A DNA stretch of 64,000 nt from Tahibacter harae. Lineage in GTDB: Bacteria > Pseudomonadota > Gammaproteobacteria > Xanthomonadales > Rhodanobacteraceae. Under the pieces are notes generated by a model that worked only from the letters and a program-made list of their open reading frames with translations, had not been told where the DNA came from and did no database searches. Every line of letters starts with the position of its first letter. Within the stretch, counting starts at the first letter, position 1. The translations under genes and the position numbers were made by a program. The stretch covers positions 1 through 64,000 of the forward strand of contig NZ_JANFQO010000004.1 in NCBI RefSeq assembly GCF_024437735.1, given 5' to 3'. This document shows positions 37,529-48,637 of this stretch, piece after piece.

Positions 37529-38257
37529 ATGTCGATTTCGCGCATGGCCTGGGCCGTGCTGAATGCGTTGCAGCTGGTGTTCACGCTGCTGTGGACGGCG
37601 GGCTGGATCTGCCTGGCCCTGCTGGTGCTGCTGGTCACGCGCAGCCGCCGCCTGCCGCTGCGCATGGCCGCGCGCTGCTGGGCGCCGGGGCTGCTGCGCG
37701 GTTCAGGCGCACGCCTGGTGGTGCGCGGGGCCGAGCAGGTGGACTGGTCCAGGCCGCATGTGGTGGTGGCCAACCACCAGTCCATGATCGACATTTGCGC
37801 CCTGTTCCGCGCCGTGCCGGTACCGCTGCAGTTCCTGCTCAAGCAGGAGCTGGCGCGGGTGCCGTTCGTGGGGCGCTACGCCCGCGCCATGGGCATGATC
37901 TTCGTCGAGCGTTCCAGCGCGCGCGAGGCGGCGCGGCGCACGCGCGAGGCGACCGACCTGGTCGCCGCCGGCGCCACGCTGTGCGTATTCCCCGAAGGCA
38001 CGCGCAGCCGCGACGGCGAGGTGCAGGCATTCAAGAGCGGCGCCTTCCAGATCGCGCTGGACGCCGGCGCCGAAGTGGTGCCCATCGCCATCCACGGTTC
38101 GGGCAAGGTGCTGAGCCTGCAGGGCCTCTTCCACGTGCGGCCGGGCACCATCGTGGTGAATATCGGCCGGCCCATCTCCGCCGCCGAGCTGGCCGACCGC
38201 CAGGCGCTGGCGCAGCGCGCGCGCGAGGATGTGATTGCGCTGCTGCGGGCGGCTTGA
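37529..38257 (+). CDS. plsC: 1-acyl-sn-glycerol-3-phosphate acyltransferase (PlsC family)
   Basis: The 242-residue membrane protein has an N-terminal span (about 10-37) and the acyltransferase signatures NHQSMID (82-88, H-x4-D) and FPEGTRS (154-160). It acylates lysophosphatidic acid or a related lysophospholipid in phospholipid synthesis, at the inner membrane. Length fits PlsC (about 240-250). Start MSISRMA was chosen because the upstream frame extension is GC-rich leader. Several PlsC paralogues are usual in these bacteria, so the exact substrate is open. Confidence 0.9.
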   Translation: MSISRMAWAVLNALQLVFTLLWTAGWICLALLVLLVTRSRRLPLRMAARCWAPGLLRGSGARLVVRGAEQVDWSRPHVVVANHQSMIDICALFRAVPVPLQFLLKQELARVPFVGRYARAMGMIFVERSSAREAARRTREATDLVAAGATLCVFPEGTRSRDGEVQAFKSGAFQIALDAGAEVVPIAIHGSGKVLSLQGLFHVRPGTIVVNIGRPISAAELADRQALAQRAREDVIALLRAA

Positions 38258-38258
38258 G

Positions 38259-38292
38259 CGGCTGTGCGAATTTGAACGGTTGCACACAGCCG
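38259..38292 (+). terminator. Possible hairpin terminator after plsC
   Basis: CGGCTGTG (38259-38266) pairs with CACAGCCG (38285-38292) directly after the stop codon. There is no T tract, so intrinsic termination is doubtful. Confidence 0.35.
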
Positions 38293-38549
38293 GGAAGCGC
38301 GGCTCGCAAGCCCTGGCGCCGTACGTAATTCCCGCGCCATAGCGGCGGCGACCGGACACGGCCGCAACCGGGCTGCCGGCCAGGGGCGCAGTCCTTGCCA
38401 GTCACGGATGCCGTTCCATGCGGCGCCGGCGCTGCGTTCGCCGGCAGTTCCGCACTCGCGCCGCAACACCGATCGCACCGCCTGCAGAGATGGCCGCAAC
38501 CGCCGGCTCTCTCACCGCTGCGCGCCGCGAAACCCGCAGCGCGCAGTGC

Positions 38550-41384
38550 TCAAGGCCGCGTATTCAGCGCCGTGCGCTCGCCGCGCGCGGCCGGGTTCAT
38601 CCAGATATCCGAAGCGCCGCGCATGCCGCTCTGCGCGACCAGGCGCGCGCGGCGCTCGTCCGGGCAGCCGGCGGCGGCGATATTGGCATCCATCAGGCTG
38701 TGCACCAGCAGTTCGCCGAGCACATCGCCGCGCTCGCGCGCGTCGGCGTGCAGGGCGTCGATCTGGCGCGCCGCAGCGGCAAGCTGGCCGCGCGACTGGC
38801 TGAGCAGGGCCTGCACCGTGCGCAGGCGGCGGCGCTCGTACCAGTAGTCGGCCGGCAGCAGGGCGGCGCCGGCGGCAGCTTCGCGTTCCGCATCGGCGGG
38901 ACGGTCCTCGGCCAGGGCGATCTCCGCCAGCGTGATGCGCAGGTCGGCCTCGATCAGGCGGTAGCCCGATTCGACCACCGCCGGCAGCACTTCCTCGACC
39001 AGCTCGCGCGCGCCGCGCAGGTCGCCGCTGCGGGCCAGCAGCGGGGCCAGGTCCATGCTCAGGCCCCAGCGGTCCGGCTGCGCGCTCACCGCGGCCAGGC
39101 GCGCACGCACGGGCGCGAGCAGGCGGCGCGCCTCGGCCAGGTCGCCGGCCTGGATGGCGAGTTCCGCGTCGCCCAGGTCGGCCAGCTGGTTGAACGCGGG
39201 CAGGCCGGAGGCGCGGCAGTCGCGGTAGTCGTTGCGCGCGCTGGTCGTCTGGCCCAGCAAGGTGTGCACGATGGCGCGGTAGCAGCCTACAGTGACAGCG
39301 ATCTGCGGCAGCACGCCGTCGCCGGCTTCGCGCAGCAGATCGTCGGTCTGCTGCAGCACGGCCAGCGCGGCCGGGTACTGGCCGCGCAGGTAGTGCAGGC
39401 GCGCCTGGGCCACGCCGACCGCGTAGGCCAGCGCGCCCTGCAGCGGCTGCGCGCGCAGCACGGCGATGCGGTTTTCCAGCGCGGCGAAATCCAGCCGCAG
39501 CGCGTCCTCGCGCAGCAGTTCCATGTCGGTGCGGCGGCGTTCGTAGCGGTTGCCGGTGGATTCGGCCACGGCGGCGGCCTGGTCCAGGCGCGCGCGCACA
39601 TCGCGTGCGTCGCCGCGGCGGTAGCTCCACTGCGCGGCGCGGCGCAGGGCGTCGATCTCGACCGCGGCATTGCCGGCCGAGCGCGCCTGGGCCAGCAGTT
39701 CGTCCAGATGCGCCAGGGCAGCCGCGGCCGGCGCCTGGGCGAGTTCCGCATACAGCCGCGCGCGCAGCGCGCCGAGGCGGTCGCCGGCGGCTTCGAAGCC
39801 GGCCGCCGCCTGTGCGAACAGATCCTGTTCCACCGCCTGGCCGCGGCTGACCTGGATATCGGCCAGCAGCAGCGCGGCCCGCGCCTGCTCGTGGGTGGAA
39901 CCCTGGCGGCGGGCCAGCTCCAGCGCCCGCGCCGCGGTTTCGCCGGCGCGCGCCAGGTCGCGGTTGGCCAGTTCGATCTGGCTTTGCTCCAGCAGCCAGC
40001 GCAGGGCCAGTTCCGGCGCCGCCGGCAGTTCGCCGGCGAGGCGGCGCGCGGCGTCCAGGCTGCGTCCGCCCAGGCTCAGGCTGGCGGCTTCGGCCAGGCG
40101 GTAGGCGGGGTTGTCGCCGCCGCTCTTGAGCAGGCCGGCGTAGATCTGCGCGGCGCCGTCGTAGTCGCGCCGGATCAGCGCCTGCTCGGCCTGTATCGGC
40201 AGGCGCAGATTGGCCGGCAACGCATCGGTCCAGGGCTGGGCGCGGGACAGTTCGACCTGCGCCGCGGCCTGCTGGCCCAGCTCAGCCAGACTCTGCGCCA
40301 GGCGCAGGCGGGCAAAGCCCAGACCCGGGGATTTTTCCACGACGCCGGTCAGTATCCGCACCGCCTCGGCCCAGCGCCGCTGCCGCTGCGCGTCCAGGCC
40401 GTCGACCAGTTCCGCCGCGGTGAGCTGATCCAGCGCCAGCGGCGGTGCCTGCGCCGCGTCCAGGCGCGCCGACAACGCGGCCAGGGTGCGCCGGCTGACC
40501 TGGTCCAGGGTCGCGACCAGGCGCTCGCTGCTGCTGAATTGCACGATGTCGGCCGGCGCCGCGCTGCCGCGGAAACGTGCCGCGACCTGCCATTCGCCGT
40601 CGCGCTGGGCGCTCATGTCCACGCTGAGCAGCACGGCCAGTTCGTGGCCCTGGGCCGCGCCGCGGCCGGCGTCGCCCACGACCAGATCCGGCGCGCTGTG
40701 CAGCTGCCAGTCCAGCCAGGCGTGCAGCAGCCGGGCCGGCCAGCGCGTGGGCGCGGCCGCGGCGGAATCGGAGGCGTCGACCAGCAGCACGCGCATGGGC
40801 AGGGCCGGGCCGCCATCCTTGTGCAGCAGCGCCGCGGCCAGCAGGAACAGGGCCAGGCAGGCGGCCAGGGCCAGCAGTGCGGCGCGGCTGCGGCTGAGCA
40901 GCGGCTCGCGCGGCGGCGGCGGCTGCAGCGGTGCGGCCTGCGGCGTGGGTTCTTCGATCGCGGCGTAGTGCTCGCCGTCGTGCAGGGCCTGGGCCGGTGC
41001 GGCCGCGGCGGGCTGCGGCTCGGGGTCGCAGACTTCCAGCTGCACCGAGGCCGGCGGATCGAAAATGTAACCTTGTTTGGATACTGTACGTATCCACTGT
41101 TTGGCCAGGCCGCCCAGCGCGCGGCGCAGCATCCAGATGCCGGTGGTGAGGTTGGCGTCCTCCACCACCACGCCGGGCCAGACCTTGCGGAAGATGGCCT
41201 CACGCGTCTGCAGCATGCGCGGCTCGCGCAGGAACAGCAGCAGCAGTTCAAAGCAGCGCGGATTCAGCTCGTAGGCGACTCCGCCCCTGTGCACGCTGCG
41301 GTAGCGCAGGTCGATCTCGACTTCGCCCAGGCGCAGCCGTTGGGCGCCGCATTCCGGCCAGCGCAGCCCCGTGACCTCTTCCAT
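38550..41384 (-). CDS. Membrane-bound winged-helix regulator with TPR-like C-terminal domain (CadC-like)
   Basis: The 944-residue protein has an OmpR/PhoB-type winged helix at about 15-110 (LNPRCFELLLLFLREP, then LTTGIWMLRRAL and TVSKQGYIF), a Pro/Ala-rich linker, a single transmembrane span at about 167-187, and a long helical, Ala/Leu-rich region of TPR-like repeats to the end. This is the CadC/ToxR-like topology, with the DNA-binding domain in the cytoplasm and a sensor outside. No receiver domain is present. Its regulon is unknown. It stands alone, in the same direction as rpoD, which ends 355 bp upstream. Confidence 0.88.
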   Translation of the reverse strand: MEEVTGLRWPECGAQRLRLGEVEIDLRYRSVHRGGVAYELNPRCFELLLLFLREPRMLQTREAIFRKVWPGVVVEDANLTTGIWMLRRALGGLAKQWIRTVSKQGYIFDPPASVQLEVCDPEPQPAAAAPAQALHDGEHYAAIEEPTPQAAPLQPPPPREPLLSRSRAALLALAACLALFLLAAALLHKDGGPALPMRVLLVDASDSAAAAPTRWPARLLHAWLDWQLHSAPDLVVGDAGRGAAQGHELAVLLSVDMSAQRDGEWQVAARFRGSAAPADIVQFSSSERLVATLDQVSRRTLAALSARLDAAQAPPLALDQLTAAELVDGLDAQRQRRWAEAVRILTGVVEKSPGLGFARLRLAQSLAELGQQAAAQVELSRAQPWTDALPANLRLPIQAEQALIRRDYDGAAQIYAGLLKSGGDNPAYRLAEAASLSLGGRSLDAARRLAGELPAAPELALRWLLEQSQIELANRDLARAGETAARALELARRQGSTHEQARAALLLADIQVSRGQAVEQDLFAQAAAGFEAAGDRLGALRARLYAELAQAPAAAALAHLDELLAQARSAGNAAVEIDALRRAAQWSYRRGDARDVRARLDQAAAVAESTGNRYERRRTDMELLREDALRLDFAALENRIAVLRAQPLQGALAYAVGVAQARLHYLRGQYPAALAVLQQTDDLLREAGDGVLPQIAVTVGCYRAIVHTLLGQTTSARNDYRDCRASGLPAFNQLADLGDAELAIQAGDLAEARRLLAPVRARLAAVSAQPDRWGLSMDLAPLLARSGDLRGARELVEEVLPAVVESGYRLIEADLRITLAEIALAEDRPADAEREAAAGAALLPADYWYERRRLRTVQALLSQSRGQLAAAARQIDALHADARERGDVLGELLVHSLMDANIAAAGCPDERRARLVAQSGMRGASDIWMNPAARGERTALNTRP

Positions 41385-41738
41385 TGTCCCCTCCCCGATG
41401 ACGCCGTTGCCGCCAGCCCCGGGAATCCCCGGTCTGGCCGCAGGAAGCGCGTAGCCGTCCCCCGACCACTACGCGCGCGTGTCAACTCGGCCGTGTAACC
41501 GATCCGCCGGTAATACTCAAGCGTATAAGCCCGCCGGCGCGACGCAGTAATCAATCGGGGCCGGCTGGGGCCGGCAGTGCAGGCGCGCTACGGCAGCGTA
41601 TGGAAAGCGCGCGGCCGTCGCGCCGGCCGCGTGCCTGGAAACCGGCAGCGCAGGTACGCGGCGGATGCGTACGGAAGGCACAAACGACTGCGGCGCCGGA
41701 GGGCATCCGGCGCCGCAGTCGGGTACAAGCGGATTGGC
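41385..41738. other. Spacer between the winged-helix regulator and rpoD
   Basis: This 354-bp region contains the rpoD terminator (41686-41720) and, nearer the regulator, a minus-strand TTGACA (about 41478-41483) that might be a -35 element without a good -10. No gene is seen. Confidence 0.4.
41686..41720 (-). terminator. Terminator downstream of rpoD
   Basis: A perfect 15-bp inverted repeat (GACTGCGGCGCCGGA / TCCGGCGCCGCAGTC) with a 5-nt loop starts about 19 bp past the rpoD stop. On the minus strand it is followed by GTTTG, a short T run. Confidence 0.8.
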
Positions 41739-43613
<1,875 letters not shown>

Positions 43614-43642
43614 GTGGGCTCGGCTGGGGGCAAAGACTGGAA

Positions 43643-43661
43643 ATTATAGGAAGCCTGTCAA
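43643..43661 (-). promoter_or_regulatory. Possible rpoD promoter elements
   Basis: On the minus strand a perfect TATAAT (43643-43648) lies 30 bp before the rpoD start. A perfect TTGACA (43656-43661) is only 7 bp upstream of it, too close to form one promoter with it. The TATAAT alone could act as -10 with a poor -35. Confidence 0.35.
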
Positions 43662-43716
43662 GGGCGCCCCGCGGGCGGACTCGAACGGGCATAGCGTGCT
43701 CTGGCGTATCAACTCA

Positions 43717-44157
43717 TCAACGGACTTCCAGACGGAAGGTGACAGGCCCGTCGTTGACCAGATGGACCTGCATATGGGCACCGAAACGCCCGGTTTCCAC
43801 CCCCGGATGGGCCGCCCGGGCCAGTTCGACCAGGCGGTTGAACCAGCGTTCGGCTTCGGCCGGGGCCGCCGCCGTGGTGAAACTGGGCCGCATGCCCGAA
43901 TCCGTGTCCGCGGCCAGGGTGAACTGGGATACCAGCAGCAGCCCGCCGCCGGTATCGGCCAGGGAGCGGTTCATGCGCCCGGATTCGTCGCCGAACACGC
44001 GGTAGCCCAGCAGGCGCTGCAGCATGCGCGCCGTCTGCGCCTCGCCGTCGCCGGGCTGCACCGCGACCAGGGCGAGCAGGCCCGCGCCTATGGCGCCGAC
44101 CGGGATCTGGTCCACCTCGACACGGGCGCTGCTGACGCGCTGGATCAGGGCGATCAT
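43717..44157 (-). CDS. dtd: D-aminoacyl-tRNA deacylase
   Basis: The 146-residue cytoplasmic enzyme removes D-amino acids (and glycine mischarged on tRNA-Ala) from tRNA. It starts [13 protein letters not shown], carries the catalytic SQFTLAADT motif (about 78-86) and the Gly-cisPro motif in NDGPVTF near the C-terminus. Length equals E. coli Dtd (145). It is upstream of rpoD on the same strand and divergent from the LpxL-like gene, with 83 bp between start codons. Confidence 0.97.
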   Translation of the reverse strand: MIALIQRVSSARVEVDQIPVGAIGAGLLALVAVQPGDGEAQTARMLQRLLGYRVFGDESGRMNRSLADTGGGLLLVSQFTLAADTDSGMRPSFTTAAAPAEAERWFNRLVELARAAHPGVETGRFGAHMQVHLVNDGPVTFRLEVR

Positions 44158-44240
44158 CGCCTTCCTCGGATTCCGGGGGGACGCGATGGTGCGCAAGCAT
44201 GGCCAGCGGGTCAATCCGGCCGGTACCATCCGCGGTTCGC

Positions 44241-45164
44241 ATGCGCCTACCTGTCGCCATCGTCTATTTCCTGCTGCGCCTGACCGGGCTGCTGCCTTTG
44301 CGCCTGCTGCACGGGCTGGGCGCGCTGGCGGGCCGCCTGATGTGGTGGTCCGGCGGCAAGGTGCGCCGCCACACCGAGATCAATCTGCGTCTGGTTCTTA
44401 CGCAATACGGCGAACAGGAGCGTCAACGGACAGCCCGCCGCGTGCTGGCCGAAACCGGCCGCTCCATCACCGAGATCGCGCGGATCTGGGGCGGCGGGCC
44501 ATACCGGGCGCTGCGCCTGGTGCGCGAAGTCGACGGTGAAGAACTGTTTCAGGAGGCGCTGACCTCCCGCCGCGGCCTGATCGTGGCGGCGCCGCACCTG
44601 GGCTGCTGGGAGTTGCTGAACTTCTGGCTGTGCAGCCGCACCGAGCTGGCCATCGTCTACCGCCCGCCGCGCCACGCCTGGGTGGAACCGCTGCTGCTCA
44701 AGGCCCGCGGCGCGCTGCGTCCGGAACAGGTGCGGGCCGAGGGCGCCGGCGTGCGCACCTTGTACAAGCGCCTGCAGGCCGGCGGCGTTGTCGGCATCCT
44801 GCCCGACCAGCAGCCCAAGCAGGGCGACGGCGAATTCGCCCCGTTCTTTGGCGTGCAGGCCCTGACCATGGTGCTGGTCTCGCGCCTGGCCCAGCGCACC
44901 GGTGCGACCGTGCTGTTCGCCTTCGCCGAACGCCTGCCCCGGGGCCAGGGCTTCCGCATCCGCTTCCGCCCGGCCCCGGCCGGCATCGCCGACGCCGACC
45001 TGCCGCGCGCCGTGGCGGCGCTGAACCGGGGCGTGGAAGACTGCGTCAATCTGGCGTTCGAGCAATACCAATGGCATTACAAGCGGTTCCAGTATCGGCC
45101 TGGACCGGACGAGCCGAATCCGTACTGGGTCGAGAAGAGCCGGGATCAGGGATTCAGGATTTGA
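44241..45164 (+). CDS. LpxL/HtrB-family lipid A (or lysophospholipid) acyltransferase
   Basis: The 307-residue membrane-associated enzyme has an N-terminal hydrophobic segment, the HLGCWE catalytic motif (His119-Glu124, H-x4-E) and the C-terminal WHYKRF signature. Proteins of this family add secondary acyl chains to lipid A from acyl-ACP. Start MRLPVAI avoids a short unlikely extension. The last residues (SRDQGFRI) are encoded by a GATTCAGGATT-type intergenic repeat, so the repeat seems to have extended the gene's 3' end. Gene-level function as LpxL versus LpxM cannot be decided. Confidence 0.9.
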   Translation: MRLPVAIVYFLLRLTGLLPLRLLHGLGALAGRLMWWSGGKVRRHTEINLRLVLTQYGEQERQRTARRVLAETGRSITEIARIWGGGPYRALRLVREVDGEELFQEALTSRRGLIVAAPHLGCWELLNFWLCSRTELAIVYRPPRHAWVEPLLLKARGALRPEQVRAEGAGVRTLYKRLQAGGVVGILPDQQPKQGDGEFAPFFGVQALTMVLVSRLAQRTGATVLFAFAERLPRGQGFRIRFRPAPAGIADADLPRAVAALNRGVEDCVNLAFEQYQWHYKRFQYRPGPDEPNPYWVEKSRDQGFRI

Positions 45165-45313
45165 AGAGCGGGCAGCGGCGGCAGGTTGCCGTTTGCCGGG
45201 TTCGTCCGATCCTCCCTGCCGCGTTATCCCGGTTTACCTCGGCCCGCAGATTCCGCACCCAGGCCCCAGCTCGACGTCCGGCCCCGAATCCCCATTCCCG
45301 AATCCCCAATTCC
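45144..45313. repeat. GATTCGGG-type inverted pair around the LpxL/MoxR spacer
   Basis: GGGATCAGGGATTCAGGATT overlaps the end of the acyltransferase gene. CCCGAATCCCCATTCCCGAATCCCC lies just before the MoxR start, inverted relative to the first. The pair brackets the 149-bp spacer, the same geometry as at 8.3 and 11.2 kb. Confidence 0.55.
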
Positions 45314-46411
45314 ATGCATCAATCCCCTGCCGCGCGCCTGCGCGAACTCACCCAGACCGCCAGCGCCGGCCTGGTCGGCCGCGAACCGCTGGCCGAGCTG
45401 ATCGTGCTGGCCGCCGTCGCGCAGGAACACCTGCTGGTGATAGGCCCGCCGGGCACCGCCAAGAGCATCGTGGTACGCCGGGTGGCCCAGGCCCTGGGCG
45501 GGCGCTATTTCGAATACCTGCTGGGGCGCTTCACCGAGCCCAGCGAGCTGTTCGGCGCGGTCGACCTGCGCAAGCTGCGCGAGGGCACGGTGGAAACCGA
45601 CACCAGCGGCATGCTGCCCGAGGCCGAAGTCGCCTTCCTGGACGAGGTCTTCCTTGGCTCCACCGCTATCCTCAACACCTTGCTCGGCATCCTCAACGAG
45701 CGCCGCTTCCGCCGCGGCCATACCCAGCAGAGCTGTCCGCTGCGGGTCTGCGTGGGTGCATCCAATGCCCTGCCCGAGGACGAATCCCTCGCCGCCTTCG
45801 CCGACCGCTTCCTGCTGCATGTCTTCATCGACGCCGTGCCCGACCACCAGCTCGAAGCCCTGCTCGCCGGCGGCTGGCAGGCCGAGCGCAGCAGCACCGG
45901 CCATGTCGCCGACATCGGCGATATCGACCAGCTCAGCCGGCGCGTGCTGGCCGCGGACCTGGACGGCGTGCGCGGCCTGCTTGCCGCCGCCGTGCGCCGC
46001 CTGCGCGCGGCGGGGCTGGCCCTGTCGGACCGGCGCATCGTCAAGGCGCAGCGCCTGATCGCCGCCGCCGCGGTGCTGGCCGGCCGCGATACAGCCGAGG
46101 CGGCCGACCTGTGGCCGCTGTTCTACGTGCTGCCCACGCGCGAAGCGCAGTCCGCGGCCCAGGACGTGCTGCGCGAGCACCTGGGCGCGGCGGCCAACCC
46201 GACCCTGCGGGCGGCGGTGGAAGCCGCTTCGCTGCAACCGCCGGCGCGCGCGGCACGGCTGATCGACGCCGCGCGGCAATGCCTGGCCGACGACACCGCC
46301 CACGGCGAAGCCGTGCTGCGCGAGATCGACGCGAATTTCTCCGCCGCCAGCCTGCCGCCGGAACTGGCCGCGCTGCGCCAGGAACTGGCCCGGCGCAGCG
46401 CGGACGCATGA
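45314..46411 (+). CDS. MoxR-family AAA+ ATPase of a MoxR-vWA-beta-propeller system
   Basis: The 365-residue ATPase has Walker A GPPGTAKS (44-51), Walker B VAFLDEVFLG (106-115), sensor 1-type ASNALPEDE and a C-terminal lid. MoxR proteins act as chaperone-like ATPases, usually with a vWA-domain partner. Start MHQSPAARL follows the spacer repeat. Its stop overlaps the next start (ATGA), and the three genes downstream encode proteins of the ternary-system type, so I assign it to that system rather than RavA or YehL. It is probably the motor or remodelling subunit (inference). Confidence 0.92.
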   Translation: MHQSPAARLRELTQTASAGLVGREPLAELIVLAAVAQEHLLVIGPPGTAKSIVVRRVAQALGGRYFEYLLGRFTEPSELFGAVDLRKLREGTVETDTSGMLPEAEVAFLDEVFLGSTAILNTLLGILNERRFRRGHTQQSCPLRVCVGASNALPEDESLAAFADRFLLHVFIDAVPDHQLEALLAGGWQAERSSTGHVADIGDIDQLSRRVLAADLDGVRGLLAAAVRRLRAAGLALSDRRIVKAQRLIAAAAVLAGRDTAEAADLWPLFYVLPTREAQSAAQDVLREHLGAAANPTLRAAVEAASLQPPARAARLIDAARQCLADDTAHGEAVLREIDANFSAASLPPELAALRQELARRSADA

Positions 46412-46827
46412 ACTGGCACTGGCAGGACGAAGCCGCGCCGCCCGAACCCGCCGGCGTGCTGGGCACCGGCGCGGCCGCACGCCGGCTGTGGCGGCGCGCC
46501 CAGGCCCGGCTGGAGTCCGGCCCGGACGGCGCCGGCTGGCAAGTGCTGGCCCATGGCGACTTGCTGCTGCTCTGCGGCGCCGCCGCCGGCCTGCCCTGGG
46601 TAGAAGGCGCCGTCTACTGCGCCCCGCGCAGCGAGGCTGCAGGCCTGTGGCTGGACACCGCGCGCCGCCCCGGCGCGCCGCTGGACCTGCTGCACAACGC
46701 GATCCAGCAGCGCCACGGCGTCGGTTCCTACCTGCTGCTGGCCGAACCGGCCCAGCTGGTCCCACTGGCGCGGCTGCGTCCGGCCAGCGCCGCAACCCTG
46801 GCCGCGATCGCGGCGCGCTGGCGCTGA
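46408..46827 (+). CDS. bpX0-like domain protein of the ternary system
   Basis: The 139-residue protein overlaps the MoxR stop by 4 bp. Its middle part, LPWVEGAVYCAP, then LWLDTARRP and LVPLARLRP, resembles my recollection of the bpX0 domain, a small component of MoxR-vWA-beta-propeller ternary systems. No catalytic motifs, signal peptide or TM segments are visible. It is likely an adaptor binding MoxR or the vWA protein (inference). The family label needs a profile search. Confidence 0.7.
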   Translation: MNWHWQDEAAPPEPAGVLGTGAAARRLWRRAQARLESGPDGAGWQVLAHGDLLLLCGAAAGLPWVEGAVYCAPRSEAAGLWLDTARRPGAPLDLLHNAIQQRHGVGSYLLLAEPAQLVPLARLRPASAATLAAIAARWR

Positions 46828-46828
46828 A

Positions 46829-48637
46829 ATGGAGCTGCCGCCGCCCCTGGCGCCCTGGCGCGCGCACCTGAGCGGGTTCGACCCCGCCGTCGCCGGCGTG
46901 CTGGTCGACCTGCTGCGCCGGCTGCAACCGCTGCTGGGGCCGGCCAACGCGCATCGGCGCCACGGCCAGCTCCACTACGACGGCGTGGACGGCCTGCAGC
47001 GCAACGGCAGCTATGACCGGCTGCTGCCCAGCGAATGGGTGCTGGCCGAGGTTGAACCGGAGGAATTCCTGCGCCGCGCCGCCGTCGGCGAACACCTGTT
47101 CCTGGCGCCGCGGCGGGTGCAGCCGCGCTCGCGCCCGCTGCTCGTGGCCGTGTTCGACAGCGGCCCGAACCAGCTCGGCGCGCCGCGCCTGGTCCATATC
47201 GCCCTGGCCCTGCTGCTGGCCCAGCGCGCCGCCGCCCTGGGCGCGCAATTCGTCTGGGCCTGCCTGCAGGAACGCGGCGAAGCGGCAGAACTGAGCCAGC
47301 CGGAACATCTGCAGCGCCTGCTGCGCAGCCGCAGCCTGCGGCCAGCCGACGCCGCGGACGCGGCCTACTGGAACAGTCGCCTGGCCGTCCCCGCCCCGGC
47401 CGAATGCTGGCTGATCGGCGCCGGCGCCGCGCCGGGACTGGCCCACAACCACGCGGTCGACGTGCAGCGCCGCCTGGACGGCCAGCTGGACGTAGAGGTA
47501 CGCAGCGGCAACCGCCAGCGCGGACTGCTGCTGCAGCCGCCGCCGGACAAGGCCGCCGTGCGCCTGCTGCGCGGCGAATTCGCCGGCCTGGCCGCGCCGC
47601 CGGCCAGCACGGCGACGCAACTCAAGCAACGCCTGAGCCTGGCCCATGCGCCGCTGCTGGACTGGCGCGGCCAGCGCCTGGGCCTGGCCCTGCTCGACCG
47701 TACCACCCTGCTCTACGTGCGCCTGCAGCCCGGCGGGCGGGTATCGCGCACGCCGCTGCACTGGCGCCGCGGTGCCAGCCTGCTCGGCGCAGTGCTGGGC
47801 AACAGCAACCTGGGCGGCGTGCTGTTCGCCGGCGACGCTCTGCGCGGCTGGAACCTGCGCGAATTCAAGCGCTGGCCGCGGCCGCCGGCGCAGGAACTGG
47901 CCTGCGTGCCGGGCCAGGCCCACTGGCTGCGCGGCGTGCTGTTGGACGAGGGCGCGCCGCCGCTGTCGCTGTTGCTGCTGGACCACGGCGGCAACCTGGT
48001 GGAATGGGTCTGGGATCTGAAAGACCCGCCGCCGGCGGGTTACGAGTCACGCCACGGCATACGCCTGCAGCAGAACTGGCGCCGGGTGCTGGCCCTGCAC
48101 CAGGCCAGTCCCCGGGATGTGCTGATCGCCCGGGTCGCCGGCGACAAGCTGGAGCTGGTCAGGATCTTCCAGAACCAGAAGCGCCTGTCCCTGCTCTCCC
48201 TGGCTACCGTGCCGGTGCCGGATACCGTCTTTCTCGCCGGCAAGGCGGCCGGCGCCGGCTGGCAGGGTTGCTGCGCCCATGCGGTTGCCACGGGCCGCGG
48301 CAACGCCACGATCCTGTGGCAGCTGCTGCATCTGGAGACGGACCGCAGCCAGCACACCAGCCTGCTGCCGCTGCCGGCGCAATGCCAGGCACTGGGCTTG
48401 GTGCGCGCGCCGGAAACGCCGCAGCAGTACGGCCTGCTGGTGCTGGACGAATCGCGCCGCCGCCTGCGCGTGTTCGCGCCCGCGCCGCAGGCGCTGTACC
48501 TGGCCGATGCGCCCATCGTGCATGCGACGGTTTCCGACGACGGCGAGCGCGTCGCCCTGCTGACCGAGCGGCGCGAAGTGCTGCTGCTGGAAGCGGCGAC
48601 CCGGCGCGTGCTGCTGCACCTGGGCAGCGCGGCATGA
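46829..48637 (+). CDS. vWA-type domain plus beta-propeller protein (ternary system, bpX1-like)
   Basis: The 602-residue product begins one base after the bpX0-like gene. Residues about 105-160 resemble a von Willebrand A fold (LLVAVFDSGPNQ, then a long amphipathic helix and FVWACLQERG), but the MIDAS DxSxS motif is degenerate (DSGPN). The remaining part consists of beta-rich repeats (for example LLLLDHGGNLVEWVWD and YGLLVLDESRRRLRVFAP) compatible with a beta-propeller. Proteins of this kind bridge MoxR and effectors in ternary systems. Overlap of its stop with the next ATG (ATGA) supports a single operon. Confidence 0.75.
   Translation: MELPPPLAPWRAHLSGFDPAVAGVLVDLLRRLQPLLGPANAHRRHGQLHYDGVDGLQRNGSYDRLLPSEWVLAEVEPEEFLRRAAVGEHLFLAPRRVQPRSRPLLVAVFDSGPNQLGAPRLVHIALALLLAQRAAALGAQFVWACLQERGEAAELSQPEHLQRLLRSRSLRPADAADAAYWNSRLAVPAPAECWLIGAGAAPGLAHNHAVDVQRRLDGQLDVEVRSGNRQRGLLLQPPPDKAAVRLLRGEFAGLAAPPASTATQLKQRLSLAHAPLLDWRGQRLGLALLDRTTLLYVRLQPGGRVSRTPLHWRRGASLLGAVLGNSNLGGVLFAGDALRGWNLREFKRWPRPPAQELACVPGQAHWLRGVLLDEGAPPLSLLLLDHGGNLVEWVWDLKDPPPAGYESRHGIRLQQNWRRVLALHQASPRDVLIARVAGDKLELVRIFQNQKRLSLLSLATVPVPDTVFLAGKAAGAGWQGCCAHAVATGRGNATILWQLLHLETDRSQHTSLLPLPAQCQALGLVRAPETPQQYGLLVLDESRRRLRVFAPAPQALYLADAPIVHATVSDDGERVALLTERREVLLLEAATRRVLLHLGSAA

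Noticed and set aside
43643-43661. A single perfect promoter made of TTGACA and TATAAT upstream of rpoD
   Set aside because: The hexamers are only 7 bp apart instead of about 17, so they cannot be one sigma-70 promoter.
44630-45313. N-terminal extension of the MoxR gene back to 44630
   Set aside because: The extension runs through the acyltransferase gene in another frame and through intergenic repeats. The family start is at MHQSPAARL.
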